Shown here one piece after another: positions 26,675 to 34,484 of a stretch of DNA of 64,000 nucleotides. Made by a program: the position numbers and the translations under genes. How positions within the stretch are numbered: position 1 is the stretch's first letter; the number at the start of each line of letters is the position of its first letter. Under the pieces are notes generated by a model, which saw only the letters and a list, made by a program, of their open reading frames with translations, did not search any database and was not told where the DNA came from. This stretch comes from an uncultured Paracoccaceae bacterium (GTDB lineage Bacteria > Pseudomonadota > Alphaproteobacteria > Rhodobacterales > Rhodobacteraceae), in assembly GCA_947500005.1 (NCBI GenBank), contig CANMQJ010000004.1:214442-278441 (forward strand). Reading direction: 5' to 3'.

Positions 26675-27055
26675 ATGGCCCATCCCGTTGACATCCACGT
26701 TGGCAAACGCGTGCGCCACCGGCGCTGGCTGACCGGCATGACCCAGCAGCAGCTGGCCGAGCATGTCGGCATCAAATTCCAGCAGATCCAGAAATACGAA
26801 ACCGGCGCCAACAGGATCAGCGCCTCCCGCCTCTGGAACATCGCCGAGGCGCTCGACGTTCCCATCAGCTTCTTCTTCGAAGGGCTCGAGGACAGCGCCC
26901 AGACCGCCGACAGCGCTCCCGACAAACCGACCATGCCCGCCGACCTGATGGGCGACAAGGAGGCCCTGGACCTGGTGCGCTCCTACTACGCGATCCCCGA
27001 GAACCAGCGCCGCCGCCTCTTCGAACTCGCGCGCGTGCTCAGCGACGTGGCCTGA
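26675..27055 (+). CDS. XRE-family helix-turn-helix regulator
   Basis: This 126-residue protein has a Cro/C1-type helix-turn-helix at about residues 10-66 (RHRRWLTGMTQQQLAEHVGI, then FQQIQKYETGANRISASRLW) and a helical tail (DLVRSYYAIPENQRRRLFELARVL). It resembles the short HTH regulators conserved in Rhodobacterales and Rhizobiales. ATG 26675 is preferred for the TGAGGAGA site upstream; ATG 26660 would add five residues. It may regulate itself through the dyad at 26509. Target genes unknown. Confidence 0.88.
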   Translation: MAHPVDIHVGKRVRHRRWLTGMTQQQLAEHVGIKFQQIQKYETGANRISASRLWNIAEALDVPISFFFEGLEDSAQTADSAPDKPTMPADLMGDKEALDLVRSYYAIPENQRRRLFELARVLSDVA

Positions 27056-27165
27056 CCCCCCCCCCGAAAACGCCCCCTGACCCGGCCCCTGTCCGCAGCC
27101 ATCGACCTTGCGGGGCCGGAGCAAGGACGCTTGCTTTTCCCGCGGGCCGGTGGCATCGCAACTCC

Positions 27166-27957
27166 ATGACCGGCCCAGAATTTTCCGACATCGACATCGC
27201 CAACCTGATGGCCGACGCAGCCCGCGCGGCGATCCTGCCCCATTTTCGCGGGGCGGCGCTCGAAACCGCCAACAAGCTGGCCGGCGGGTTCGACCCCGTC
27301 ACCGTGGCCGACCGCGCCGCCGAACAGGCGATGCGCGCCATCCTCGCCGAACACCGGCCCGACGACGGCATCCACGGCGAGGAGTTCGGCCTGCAAGAGG
27401 GCAGCTCAGGCCGCACCTGGGTGCTCGACCCGATCGACGGCACCCGCGCCTTCATCTCCGGCACCCCGACCTGGGGCGTGCTCATCGCGCTTTCGGATGC
27501 GGCGGGCCCGATGCTCGGCGTGATCGACCAGCCCTATATCGGCGAACGCTTCACCGGCACCGCCGAGGGCGCCACCCTTGCCGGCCCGCACGGCACGACG
27601 CGGCTCGCCACACGCGCGACCGACCGTCTCGACCGTGCCATCCTCTTCACCACCTTCCCCGAAATCGGTACGCCCGAGGAGGGCACCGCCTTCCGCAAGG
27701 TGGCCGACACGGTCCAGCTCACACGCTACGGCATGGATTGCTATGCCTACGGCCTGCTCGCCGCCGGCCAGATCGACCTAGTGATCGAGGCCGGGCTCAA
27801 CGCCTATGACATCCAGGCCCCGATCGCGGTGATCAAGGCCGCGGGCGGCATCGTCACCGACTGGCAGGGCGGCCCGGCGCATCAGGGCGGTCGTGCACTC
27901 GCCGCCGCCAACCCCGCGATCCACGCCGCAGCCCTCGCCCTCCTGCGCCACGCCTGA
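27166..27957 (+). CDS. hisN: Histidinol-phosphatase, inositol-monophosphatase type
   Basis: This 263-residue metal-dependent phosphatase of the IMPase fold shows the metal sites GEEFG (about residue 70), DPIDGTRAFISGTPTWG (about 88-104) and the late motif AYDIQAPIAVIKAAGG in place of the WDxAAG of true inositol monophosphatases. That pattern is typical of HisN, which dephosphorylates histidinol phosphate in histidine synthesis. Other his genes are not nearby. Inositol phosphatase activity is the main alternative. Confidence 0.87.
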   Translation: MTGPEFSDIDIANLMADAARAAILPHFRGAALETANKLAGGFDPVTVADRAAEQAMRAILAEHRPDDGIHGEEFGLQEGSSGRTWVLDPIDGTRAFISGTPTWGVLIALSDAAGPMLGVIDQPYIGERFTGTAEGATLAGPHGTTRLATRATDRLDRAILFTTFPEIGTPEEGTAFRKVADTVQLTRYGMDCYAYGLLAAGQIDLVIEAGLNAYDIQAPIAVIKAAGGIVTDWQGGPAHQGGRALAAANPAIHAAALALLRHA

Positions 27958-28067
27958 GGCTTGCCTGCCCGGTCTGCAGACCCTAAACTCTTCCCCGGTC
28001 GCGGTTCTTCCCCGTTTTCCGCCGCGCCCCCGACACTCCGAAACGGGCCTGCAACCCGGAGTGCCCC

Positions 28068-29402
28068 ATGACCGAGATCCTCATCCGCAACGCCCAGACC
28101 ATCCTCACCATGGATGACGACCGAAGCGAACTGACTGATGCCGACCTGCTGATCCGCGACGGCGTGATCGCCGAGATCGGCAAGGGCCTGACCACGGACG
28201 GGGACATCGTCGAGGCGCAGGGCTGTGTCGTCACCCCCGGCCTCGTGAACACCCATCACCACCTCTACCAGACGCTCACCCGCGCCGTGCCCGGCGGGCA
28301 GGATGCGCTGCTCTTCGGCTGGCTCAGGACGCTCTACCCGATCTGGTCCCGCTTCGGCCCCGAAGAGATGCGCGCCTCCGCCCTGATCGGCCTCTCGGAA
28401 CTGGCGCTCTCGGGCTGCACGCTGTCGTCCGATCACCTCTACCTCTACCCGAACGGTGCCAGGCTCGACGACACGATCGACGCGGCGCGGGAGCTTGGCC
28501 TGCGCTTCCACCCCACCCGCGGCGCGATGAGCATCGGAGAAAGCGCGGGCGGCCTGCCCCCCGACAGCCTGGTGGAGGACGAAGAGGCAATCCTCGCGGA
28601 CATGACCCGCGTGGTCGACCGCTTCCACGACGCCTCCGAGGGCGCGATGATCCGTGTGGGCCTCGCCCCCTGCTCCCCCTTCTCGGTCAGCCGCGAGCTG
28701 ATGCGCGACACGGCCCTTCTGGCCCGCGACAAGGGCGTGATGCTGCACACGCACCTCGCCGAAAACGACGAGGATATCGCCTATTCCCTGGCGCAGTTCG
28801 GCTGCCGCCCCGGCCAATATGCCGAGGATCTGGGCTGGGTGGGTCCGGATGTCTGGCACGCCCATTGCGTGAAACTGGACGCGGACGAGATCCGCCTTTT
28901 CGCCAGAACCCGCACCGGCGTCGCCCATTGCCCCTGCTCCAACTGCCGCCTCGGCTCCGGCATCGCCCCCATCCGCGCCATGCGCGACGCGGGCGTCCCC
29001 GTGGGCCTCGGCGTGGACGGCTCCGCCTCCAACGACAGCGGCAATCTCGTGGCCGAGGCGCGCCAGGCCATGCTCCTGCAACGCGTGGCACGGGGGGCGG
29101 ATGCGATGTCGGCCCGCGAGGCGCTGGAAATTGCCACCCGCAGCGGCGCCGACATCCTCGGCCGCCCCGATTGCGGCCGGCTCATGCCCGGCAAACGCGC
29201 CGATATCGCGCTCTGGGACGTGAGCTCCATCCACAGCGCCGGCAGTTGGGATCCCGCCGCGCTCCTGCTCGCGGGCCCCACCACCGTGCGCCATCTCTTC
29301 GTCGAGGGCCGCCAGATCGTCCGCGACGGGCAGATCACCACCATCGACCTGCCCCGCGCCATCGAGCACCAGAACCGCCTTGCGCGCGCCCTGCAGGGCT
29401 AG
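28068..29402 (+). CDS. 8-oxoguanine deaminase-like amidohydrolase
   Basis: This 444-residue metal-dependent amidohydrolase of the AtzF/TrzN/SsnA type carries the zinc ligands NTHHHLYQ, HTHLAEN, HAHCVK and the catalytic GVDGSASND. Members annotated as 8-oxoguanine deaminase convert 8-oxoguanine to urate; hydroxydechloroatrazine hydrolases are close relatives. It faces guanine deaminase (guaD) across a 55-bp gap containing a repeat element, which fits a role in purine salvage or clean-up. Specificity is inferred. Confidence 0.82.
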   Translation: MTEILIRNAQTILTMDDDRSELTDADLLIRDGVIAEIGKGLTTDGDIVEAQGCVVTPGLVNTHHHLYQTLTRAVPGGQDALLFGWLRTLYPIWSRFGPEEMRASALIGLSELALSGCTLSSDHLYLYPNGARLDDTIDAARELGLRFHPTRGAMSIGESAGGLPPDSLVEDEEAILADMTRVVDRFHDASEGAMIRVGLAPCSPFSVSRELMRDTALLARDKGVMLHTHLAENDEDIAYSLAQFGCRPGQYAEDLGWVGPDVWHAHCVKLDADEIRLFARTRTGVAHCPCSNCRLGSGIAPIRAMRDAGVPVGLGVDGSASNDSGNLVAEARQAMLLQRVARGADAMSAREALEIATRSGADILGRPDCGRLMPGKRADIALWDVSSIHSAGSWDPAALLLAGPTTVRHLFVEGRQIVRDGQITTIDLPRAIEHQNRLARALQG

Positions 29403-29416
29403 GCGCGCGCCCGCCC

Positions 29417-29466
29417 CTTCATCTCTTCCCAAATACTCGCGCCGCAGGCACGCGCCGTCAGGCGCG
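29417..29466 (-). repeat. Intergenic 3'-UTR element, copy B
   Basis: The box at 29417-29438 matches copy C in 32 of 34 bases (29417-29450 against 32866-32899) and copy A in its core. A perfect CGCGCC-GTCA-GGCGCG hairpin (29451-29466) overlaps the guaD stop codon. On the minus strand the order is guaD stop, hairpin, GAGTATTT...AAGAGATGAAG, as in copies A and C. Confidence 0.75.
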
Positions 29467-30750
29467 TTCGCCCGCGACCCGCCTGCCGCCGATCCAGACC
29501 TCGGCCACCGCGCGGTCATCGCCCATCATGATCGTCGGGAACACCGCCTCCCACAGATCCTCCGCCCGCGCCGAAGCCTGCGCGATGGCCGGCGTCGAGG
29601 CAAGATCCAGCACCACCACATCCGCCTCCATCCCGGGTGCCAGGTTGCCGACCAGGTGATCCATCCGCAGCGACCGGGCCGAACCCACCGTCGCCAGCCA
29701 TATGAGTTCCGCCGGATGCAGTGGCCGACCGCGCAACTGCCCCACCTCATAGGCCGCAGCCATCGTTCGCAGCATGGAAAAACTCGACCCGCCCCCGGTA
29801 TCCGTGGCCAGCCCGATCCGGTGCCCCGCGGCCTTCAGCCCGGCCATGTCGAACAGACCCGAGCCGATGAAGGTGTTCGATGTCGGGCAATGCACCAGCG
29901 CCGCGCCCACCTCGCGCAGCCGGTCGCGCTCGCGCGGCTCCAGGTGGATCGCATGGCCGTAAAGCCCGTTCGCCCCCAGCAGCCCGAACCGCTCATAGGT
30001 ATCCAGGTAATCCCGCGCCTGCGGGAACAGCCCCTTGACCCATTCGATCTCGTCCAGCTGCTCGCTCAGATGCGTCTGCATCAGGCAGCCGGGGTTCTGA
30101 GCCCAAAGCGCGCCCAGCGCCTCCAGCTGCTCCGGGCTGGACGTGGGCGAAAACCGCGGCGTGATCGCGTAAGACAGCCGGTCCACCCCGTGCCAGCGCT
30201 CCAGCAGCGCGCGGCTCTGGTCATAGGCCGACTGCGGCGTGTCCCGCAGCCCCTCGGGCGCGTTGCGATCCATGCAGGTCTTGCCCGCCACCACCCGCTG
30301 CCCCCGCGCCCGCGCCGCCTCGAAGAACGCATCGACGCTTTCCGGGTGAACCGTGCAAAAGCTGCACATGGTCGTCGTGCCCTGCGCCGCGGTCAGGTCC
30401 AGGTAGCGGCCCGCCACCTCGGCCGCGTAATCCGCATCCCCGAACCGCATCTCCTCGGGAAAGGTATAGCTGTTCAGCCAGTCGATCAGCCGCTTGCCCC
30501 AGCTCGCGATGATCGCCGTCTGCGGGTAATGCACATGCGGATCGACGAAGCCGGCCAGGATCAGCCGGTCGCCATGATCGACGATCTCGGTCCCCGGATG
30601 CGCCGCGCGCAGTTCGGCCACCGGCCCCACATCCACCACATGCCCGCCCGAAATCGCCACCGCCTCGTCAATATGCGCGGCCCCGACCCCGTTCTCGAAC
30701 GGATCGCCGGCAAAGGACAGAACCCGCCCGCTCAGAATATGTCCAGCCAT
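29458..30750 (-). CDS. guaD: Guanine deaminase
   Basis: This 430-residue amidohydrolase of the guanine deaminase family hydrolyses guanine to xanthine. The motifs are in order DPHVHYPQ, QTHLSEQ, YGHAIHLE and ATDTGGGSS, with the guanine deaminase hallmarks CPTSNTFIGSG and TCMDRNAPEGLRD. The start at 30750 (MAGHILSGRV) lies at the end of an mgtE-divergent region. It converges with the 8-oxoguanine deaminase-like gene; a repeat element overlaps its 3' end. Confidence 0.92.
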   Translation of the reverse strand: MAGHILSGRVLSFAGDPFENGVGAAHIDEAVAISGGHVVDVGPVAELRAAHPGTEIVDHGDRLILAGFVDPHVHYPQTAIIASWGKRLIDWLNSYTFPEEMRFGDADYAAEVAGRYLDLTAAQGTTTMCSFCTVHPESVDAFFEAARARGQRVVAGKTCMDRNAPEGLRDTPQSAYDQSRALLERWHGVDRLSYAITPRFSPTSSPEQLEALGALWAQNPGCLMQTHLSEQLDEIEWVKGLFPQARDYLDTYERFGLLGANGLYGHAIHLEPRERDRLREVGAALVHCPTSNTFIGSGLFDMAGLKAAGHRIGLATDTGGGSSFSMLRTMAAAYEVGQLRGRPLHPAELIWLATVGSARSLRMDHLVGNLAPGMEADVVVLDLASTPAIAQASARAEDLWEAVFPTIMMGDDRAVAEVWIGGRRVAGERA

Positions 30751-30894
30751 GCGCGCTCCCCTGCTCGATCCGACCCGCCCCACAGGATAGGTGTCGTTGC
30801 CGGATCGGTAAATTCCGCTATTGTCATTGTTTTCCGGTAGCTGCTTCTCGTATTTACGGCGCAAAGGCAAACGCTGGACAGCAAAGGGGCGCGC

Positions 30895-32295
30895 ATGACA
30901 TCGCCGGAACCCGAGGAAGAGCTCGACACCCTGCCCCCGCATGACGAGGGCGCCTATGCGCTCGACCCCCGGCGGGTCTCGGCCATCCTCTACGCCGTGG
31001 ACGTGGACGATCGCGCCATGCTCATGGAGCAGATGGAGCCGCTCCACCCCGCCGACATCGCCGACCTTCTCGAACAGATCAACGCCTATGACCGGGGCCG
31101 GCTCCTGCGGCTCTACGACGACGAGTTCGACGGCGAGATCCTGTCCGAACTCGACGAATCGATCCGCGAGGAGGTGATCTCCGCGCTCAGCCCCTCGACC
31201 CTGGCCGAGGCGGTGCGCGAGCTCGAATCCGACGACGTGGTCGACCTGCTCGAGGATCTCGAAGCCCCGCAGCAGGCCGCCATCCTCGACGCATTCGAGG
31301 AAACCGACCGCGTGGCCATCCAGCAGGCCCTCTCCTACCCCGAGAACTCCGCCGGCCGCCTGATGCAGCGCGAGGTGGTGATGGCCCCCGACCACTGGAC
31401 CGTGGGCCATGCCATCGACCACATGCGCGGGACCGAGGACCTGCCCTACCAGTTCTACCACATCGTCCTGGTCGACCCCCGGATGCACCCGGTGGGCCAG
31501 GTTGCGCTCGGCCGTCTCATGGCCTCGCCCCGCGGCACCCCCCTCTCGGAAATCGCCTCGGAGGAGTTCCAGATCATCCCCGCCGACCAGGAGGAGGAGG
31601 ATGTCGCCTATGCCTTCAACCAGTATCACCTGATCTCGGCCCCGGTGGTCGATGCCGACGGGCGGCTCGTCGGCGTCATCACCATCGACGACGCGATGAT
31701 CGTGATGGACGAGGAAAACGAATCCGACATGCTGCTGCTGGCGGGCGTGGACGACGAAAGCTCGCTCTCCGACACTGTGATCAACACCACCCGCCGCCGC
31801 TTTCCCTGGCTCGCCGTGAACCTGGTGACCGCCATCCTCGCCTCCGTCGTGATCTCGCTCTTCGACGAGACCATCGCGCAATACGTGGCGCTCGCCGTGC
31901 TGATGCCCATCGTGGCCTCGATGGGCGGCAACGCGGGCACGCAAAGCCTCACCGTCGCGGTCCGCGCCATCGCCACCAAGGACCTCACCGGCTCCAACGT
32001 GGTGCGCGTGATCCGGCGCGAGGTGCTGGTGGGGCTGATCAACGGCCTCGTCTTCGCCGTGGTGATGGGCATTGTCGGCGTGATCTGGTTCGGCGGCGTG
32101 CAGCTGGGCTACGTGATCGCCACCGCGATGGTCATCAACCTCGTCGTGGCGGGCCTCGCGGGAACGGTGATCCCGGTCATCCTCGACCGCGTCGGCGTCG
32201 ATCCCGCGCTGGCCTCGGGCGCCTTCGTGACCACCGTGACCGACGTGGTGGGCTTTTTCGCCTTCCTCGGGCTCGCCGCCGTGGTGCTTCTGTGA
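30895..32295 (+). CDS. mgtE: Magnesium transporter MgtE
   Basis: This 466-residue magnesium channel has an N-terminal superhelical MgtE_N domain (about residues 35-140, rich in DIADLLEQ-type repeats), a CBS pair (about 145-265, MQREVVMAPDHWTVG and FNQYHLISAPVVDADGR) and a C-terminal five-helix pore (about 295-466, with VLMPIVASMGGNAGTQSLTV). No magnesium M-box riboswitch is recognisable in the 144-bp leader, so regulation is probably by the cytosolic Mg-sensing domains. It overlaps the formyl-THF cyclo-ligase start by 4 bases. Confidence 0.95.
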   Translation: MTSPEPEEELDTLPPHDEGAYALDPRRVSAILYAVDVDDRAMLMEQMEPLHPADIADLLEQINAYDRGRLLRLYDDEFDGEILSELDESIREEVISALSPSTLAEAVRELESDDVVDLLEDLEAPQQAAILDAFEETDRVAIQQALSYPENSAGRLMQREVVMAPDHWTVGHAIDHMRGTEDLPYQFYHIVLVDPRMHPVGQVALGRLMASPRGTPLSEIASEEFQIIPADQEEEDVAYAFNQYHLISAPVVDADGRLVGVITIDDAMIVMDEENESDMLLLAGVDDESSLSDTVINTTRRRFPWLAVNLVTAILASVVISLFDETIAQYVALAVLMPIVASMGGNAGTQSLTVAVRAIATKDLTGSNVVRVIRREVLVGLINGLVFAVVMGIVGVIWFGGVQLGYVIATAMVINLVVAGLAGTVIPVILDRVGVDPALASGAFVTTVTDVVGFFAFLGLAAVVLL

Positions 32296-32855
32296 CCGGC
32301 GCCGCGCTGGCCGAGGTCAAGGCCGCCGCGCGCAAGGCGGCCTTCGCCCGGCGCAAGGCCGCTCACGAGGCGCGCATTCCGGGCGCGGCCGGACGGCTCT
32401 CCGAGGTGCTGGCGGGCTATCGCGGCGTCCCGCTCTCGGGCTACATGCCGATCCGGACCGAGATCGACCCGCTGCCCGCAATGGCCGAGGCCGCCGCCCA
32501 CGGCCCCGTCGGCGTGCCGGTGATCCAGGGCGCGGGCCTGCCGCTCCGCTTCTCCCGCTGGGACCCCGAGGGCCCCCTCCGCGCGGGGCCGTTCGGCGCG
32601 ATGGTGCCCGAGCGGGACGATTTCCTCGAACCTGAACTGCTCATCGTGCCGCTGGTGGCTTTCGACGCGCGCGGCAACCGGCTGGGCTATGGCGGCGGCT
32701 TCTACGACCGCACGCTGGAACTGCTGCGCAGGCGCCGCCCCACGCTCGCCATCGGCTTCGCCTTCGACGCGCAAGAGGCCGCGGAACTGCCGCTCGAACC
32801 CACCGACCAGCCGCTCGACATGATCGTGACCGAAAGCCGCGTCCTCGGCTTCTGA
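32292..32855 (+). CDS. 5-formyltetrahydrofolate cyclo-ligase
   Basis: This 187-residue enzyme converts 5-formyl-THF to 5,10-methenyl-THF using ATP, and the family motif RLGYGGGFYDRTLE is present at about residues 132-145. A basic N-terminus (AARKAAFARRKAAH) binds ATP in relatives. It is co-translated with mgtE through a 4-base overlap, an arrangement that is probably incidental but keeps the gene close to a housekeeping promoter. Confidence 0.93.
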   Translation: MTGAALAEVKAAARKAAFARRKAAHEARIPGAAGRLSEVLAGYRGVPLSGYMPIRTEIDPLPAMAEAAAHGPVGVPVIQGAGLPLRFSRWDPEGPLRAGPFGAMVPERDDFLEPELLIVPLVAFDARGNRLGYGGGFYDRTLELLRRRRPTLAIGFAFDAQEAAELPLEPTDQPLDMIVTESRVLGF

Positions 32856-32865
32856 GGCCACGCTC

Positions 32866-32952
32866 CTTCATCTCTTCGGAAATACTCGCGCCGCAGGCAG
32901 ATCCGACCGTCCGCAAGGACGGTCACGTAAAGCGGCGGGCCGCAGGCCCGCC
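32866..32952 (-). repeat. Intergenic 3'-UTR element, copy C with two perfect hairpins
   Basis: The box at 32866-32899 is nearly identical to copy B. Two perfect hairpins follow on the plus strand: GACCGTCC-GCAA-GGACGGTC (32905-32924) and GGCGGGCC-GCA-GGCCCGCC (32934-32952). On the minus strand the amidase stop comes first, then both hairpins, then GAGTATTT...AAGAGATGAAG. Confidence 0.8.
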
Positions 32953-32968
32953 ACATTCCGGCACCCGC

Positions 32969-33622
32969 TCAGCCCAGTACCGCGAAATCCGCCGCCTCCA
33001 GCGGTCCGCGCGCGCCGGGCCGGTGCCGCAGCCGCACCGCCTCCAGCAGCGCCTCGTCTGCCGCCTCCGCCGTGTACCCCGCCGCCTGCGCCCGCGCGCG
33101 GAAGGCCTCGGCACAGACCGTCCCCGGCAGATCTCCCCGTCCCGCCGGCGCCGCCAGCCCCCGGCGGGCCAGCCGCGCCCAGTCGAAGCGCGGGCCGGGA
33201 TCGCATTTGCGCCCGGGCGCCATGTCGGAATGGCCGATCACCCCCCCGGGTCCGATACGCCACCGCTCCATCACCGCGCGCAACACCCTTTCCAGAACCG
33301 CCATCTGCGGCTCGGCAAAGGGATGATCCCCGCGATTGTCCAGCTCGATCCCGATCGAGCGCGAGTTCACGTCCCCCCGCCCCATCCAGCTGCCGACCCC
33401 CGCGTGCCAGGCGCGGGCCTCCTCCTCGACCAGTTGCCACAGCGTGCCGTCGCCCCCGATCAGGTAATGCGCCGACACCTCGGCCTGTGGCTCGCACAGA
33501 CGCTGCAGCGCCGCCCCGGCGCTTTTCATCGCGGTATAGTGGATCACGACCAGTTCGGGCCGCAGCCCGTCGCGGCGCGGCCCGAAATTCGGTGAGGGAT
33601 GCCAGACCGGCTGCAGGCTCAG
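32969..33622 (-). CDS. N-acetylmuramoyl-L-alanine amidase (AmiD-like), start uncertain
   Basis: About 217 residues of an Amidase_2/PGRP-fold zinc amidase: VIHYTAM, SAHYLIGGDGTLWQLV, AWHAGVGSW, SIGIELDNRG and IGHSDMAPGRKCDPG place the zinc ligands. It cleaves the amide between muramic acid and L-Ala in peptidoglycan fragments. There is no ATG, GTG or TTG near the family's usual beginning (PVWHPSPNFGPRR); the best candidate is a CTG at 33622 that overlaps the stop of the upstream lipoprotein gene, giving coupled translation. A GTG within VVIHYTAM would be too short. No signal peptide is visible, so cytoplasmic recycling is possible. Confidence 0.82.
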   Translation of the reverse strand: MSLQPVWHPSPNFGPRRDGLRPELVVIHYTAMKSAGAALQRLCEPQAEVSAHYLIGGDGTLWQLVEEEARAWHAGVGSWMGRGDVNSRSIGIELDNRGDHPFAEPQMAVLERVLRAVMERWRIGPGGVIGHSDMAPGRKCDPGPRFDWARLARRGLAAPAGRGDLPGTVCAEAFRARAQAAGYTAEAADEALLEAVRLRHRPGARGPLEAADFAVLG

Positions 33623-34431
33623 TTGCCCACCGCGCGGCGGAACGGGCTCGGGTCCCAGCCGCAGGCATAACCGTCGCCATCGGGGTCCAGCCCCTGCCGG
33701 TCGCGTTGCGGCCCGCCCGATTCCAGAAAGGCGATCTGCGCCTGGTCCGCCGAGGGGAAGCCCGCGCAATTGCGCTGTGCCTTGGCCTGCAGGTTGAACC
33801 CCGCCCGGCTGTAGATCTGCGTTCCCTTCGGATGGTCCGTCGACAGCGCATATTGCACGATATTGGGCTGCGCCTCGCCCGAGCGCTGCGGCACGGCGGT
33901 GGGCTGCACCACCTCGTAATTCGCCCGCGCCTGGGCCAGCCGCTGCGCGTCACCCTCGATGCTGCGGGTGGTCGACACGGCGCCGAAATCCTGCTCCTCG
34001 GACAGCCCCGCGCTGTTGAGAACCGGCGGCGCCGGGTTCGAGGGGCTCGCCTGCACCGGCAACTCGCCGGAATTCGCATTGGCCGCGGCCAGCGCGGCGG
34101 CGGTCTCGTTGGCGATGTCCTCCGCCGAGTCGCCCTGCCGCGGCACGTAAAGCGGTCCGTCCTGCAACTCGCCTTCCGCCTCCACCGCGGTCGGCGCGGG
34201 CACCATCCGCGTGCCGTCCCCGGTCGTGGTGGCCGAGGCCGCCGGCAAGGGCTCCGAGGACACCGCCGAGGGCGGCACCAGCGGATCGCCGTTCACCGTC
34301 GATCCTTCCAGCGCCGCGGTCCGCTCGGCCTGGTATTGCGGCGTGTTGAACCCGGCGCCCGAATCCGGGATCGCCGGATCGCAGGCCGCCAGAACTCCCA
34401 CCACGGGGACGAGAAAAATCGCGCGCTTCAT
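33619..34431 (-). CDS. Excalibur-domain lipoprotein
   Basis: This 270-residue protein has a lipoprotein signal MKRAIFLVPVVGVLAAC (Cys17), a long low-complexity Ala/Pro/Ser linker (about 25-190), and a C-terminal Excalibur domain ending DPDGDGYACGWDP, which resembles a calcium-binding EF-loop with a cysteine pair. The start at 34431 has GGAGAAG upstream. Its stop overlaps the amidase start, so the two may work together on the cell wall. Excalibur domains often occur in cell-surface nucleases and wall proteins; no nuclease domain is present here. Confidence 0.83.
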   Translation of the reverse strand: MKRAIFLVPVVGVLAACDPAIPDSGAGFNTPQYQAERTAALEGSTVNGDPLVPPSAVSSEPLPAASATTTGDGTRMVPAPTAVEAEGELQDGPLYVPRQGDSAEDIANETAAALAAANANSGELPVQASPSNPAPPVLNSAGLSEEQDFGAVSTTRSIEGDAQRLAQARANYEVVQPTAVPQRSGEAQPNIVQYALSTDHPKGTQIYSRAGFNLQAKAQRNCAGFPSADQAQIAFLESGGPQRDRQGLDPDGDGYACGWDPSPFRRAVGN

Positions 34432-34484
34432 CTTCTCTCCTGCCAATTGACGTTACCCGGTCAATATTTGGCCGGATCGGAAAA

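Noticed and set aside
30751..30894. Mg-sensing (M-box) or other riboswitch in the mgtE leader
   Set aside because: The 144-bp leader has no M-box core or recognisable conserved aptamer; MgtE carries its own sensing domains.
30751..31944. Long minus-strand extension of the guaD frame opposite mgtE
   Set aside because: Guanine deaminase begins at 30750 (MAGHILSGRV); the rest is a shadow of mgtE.
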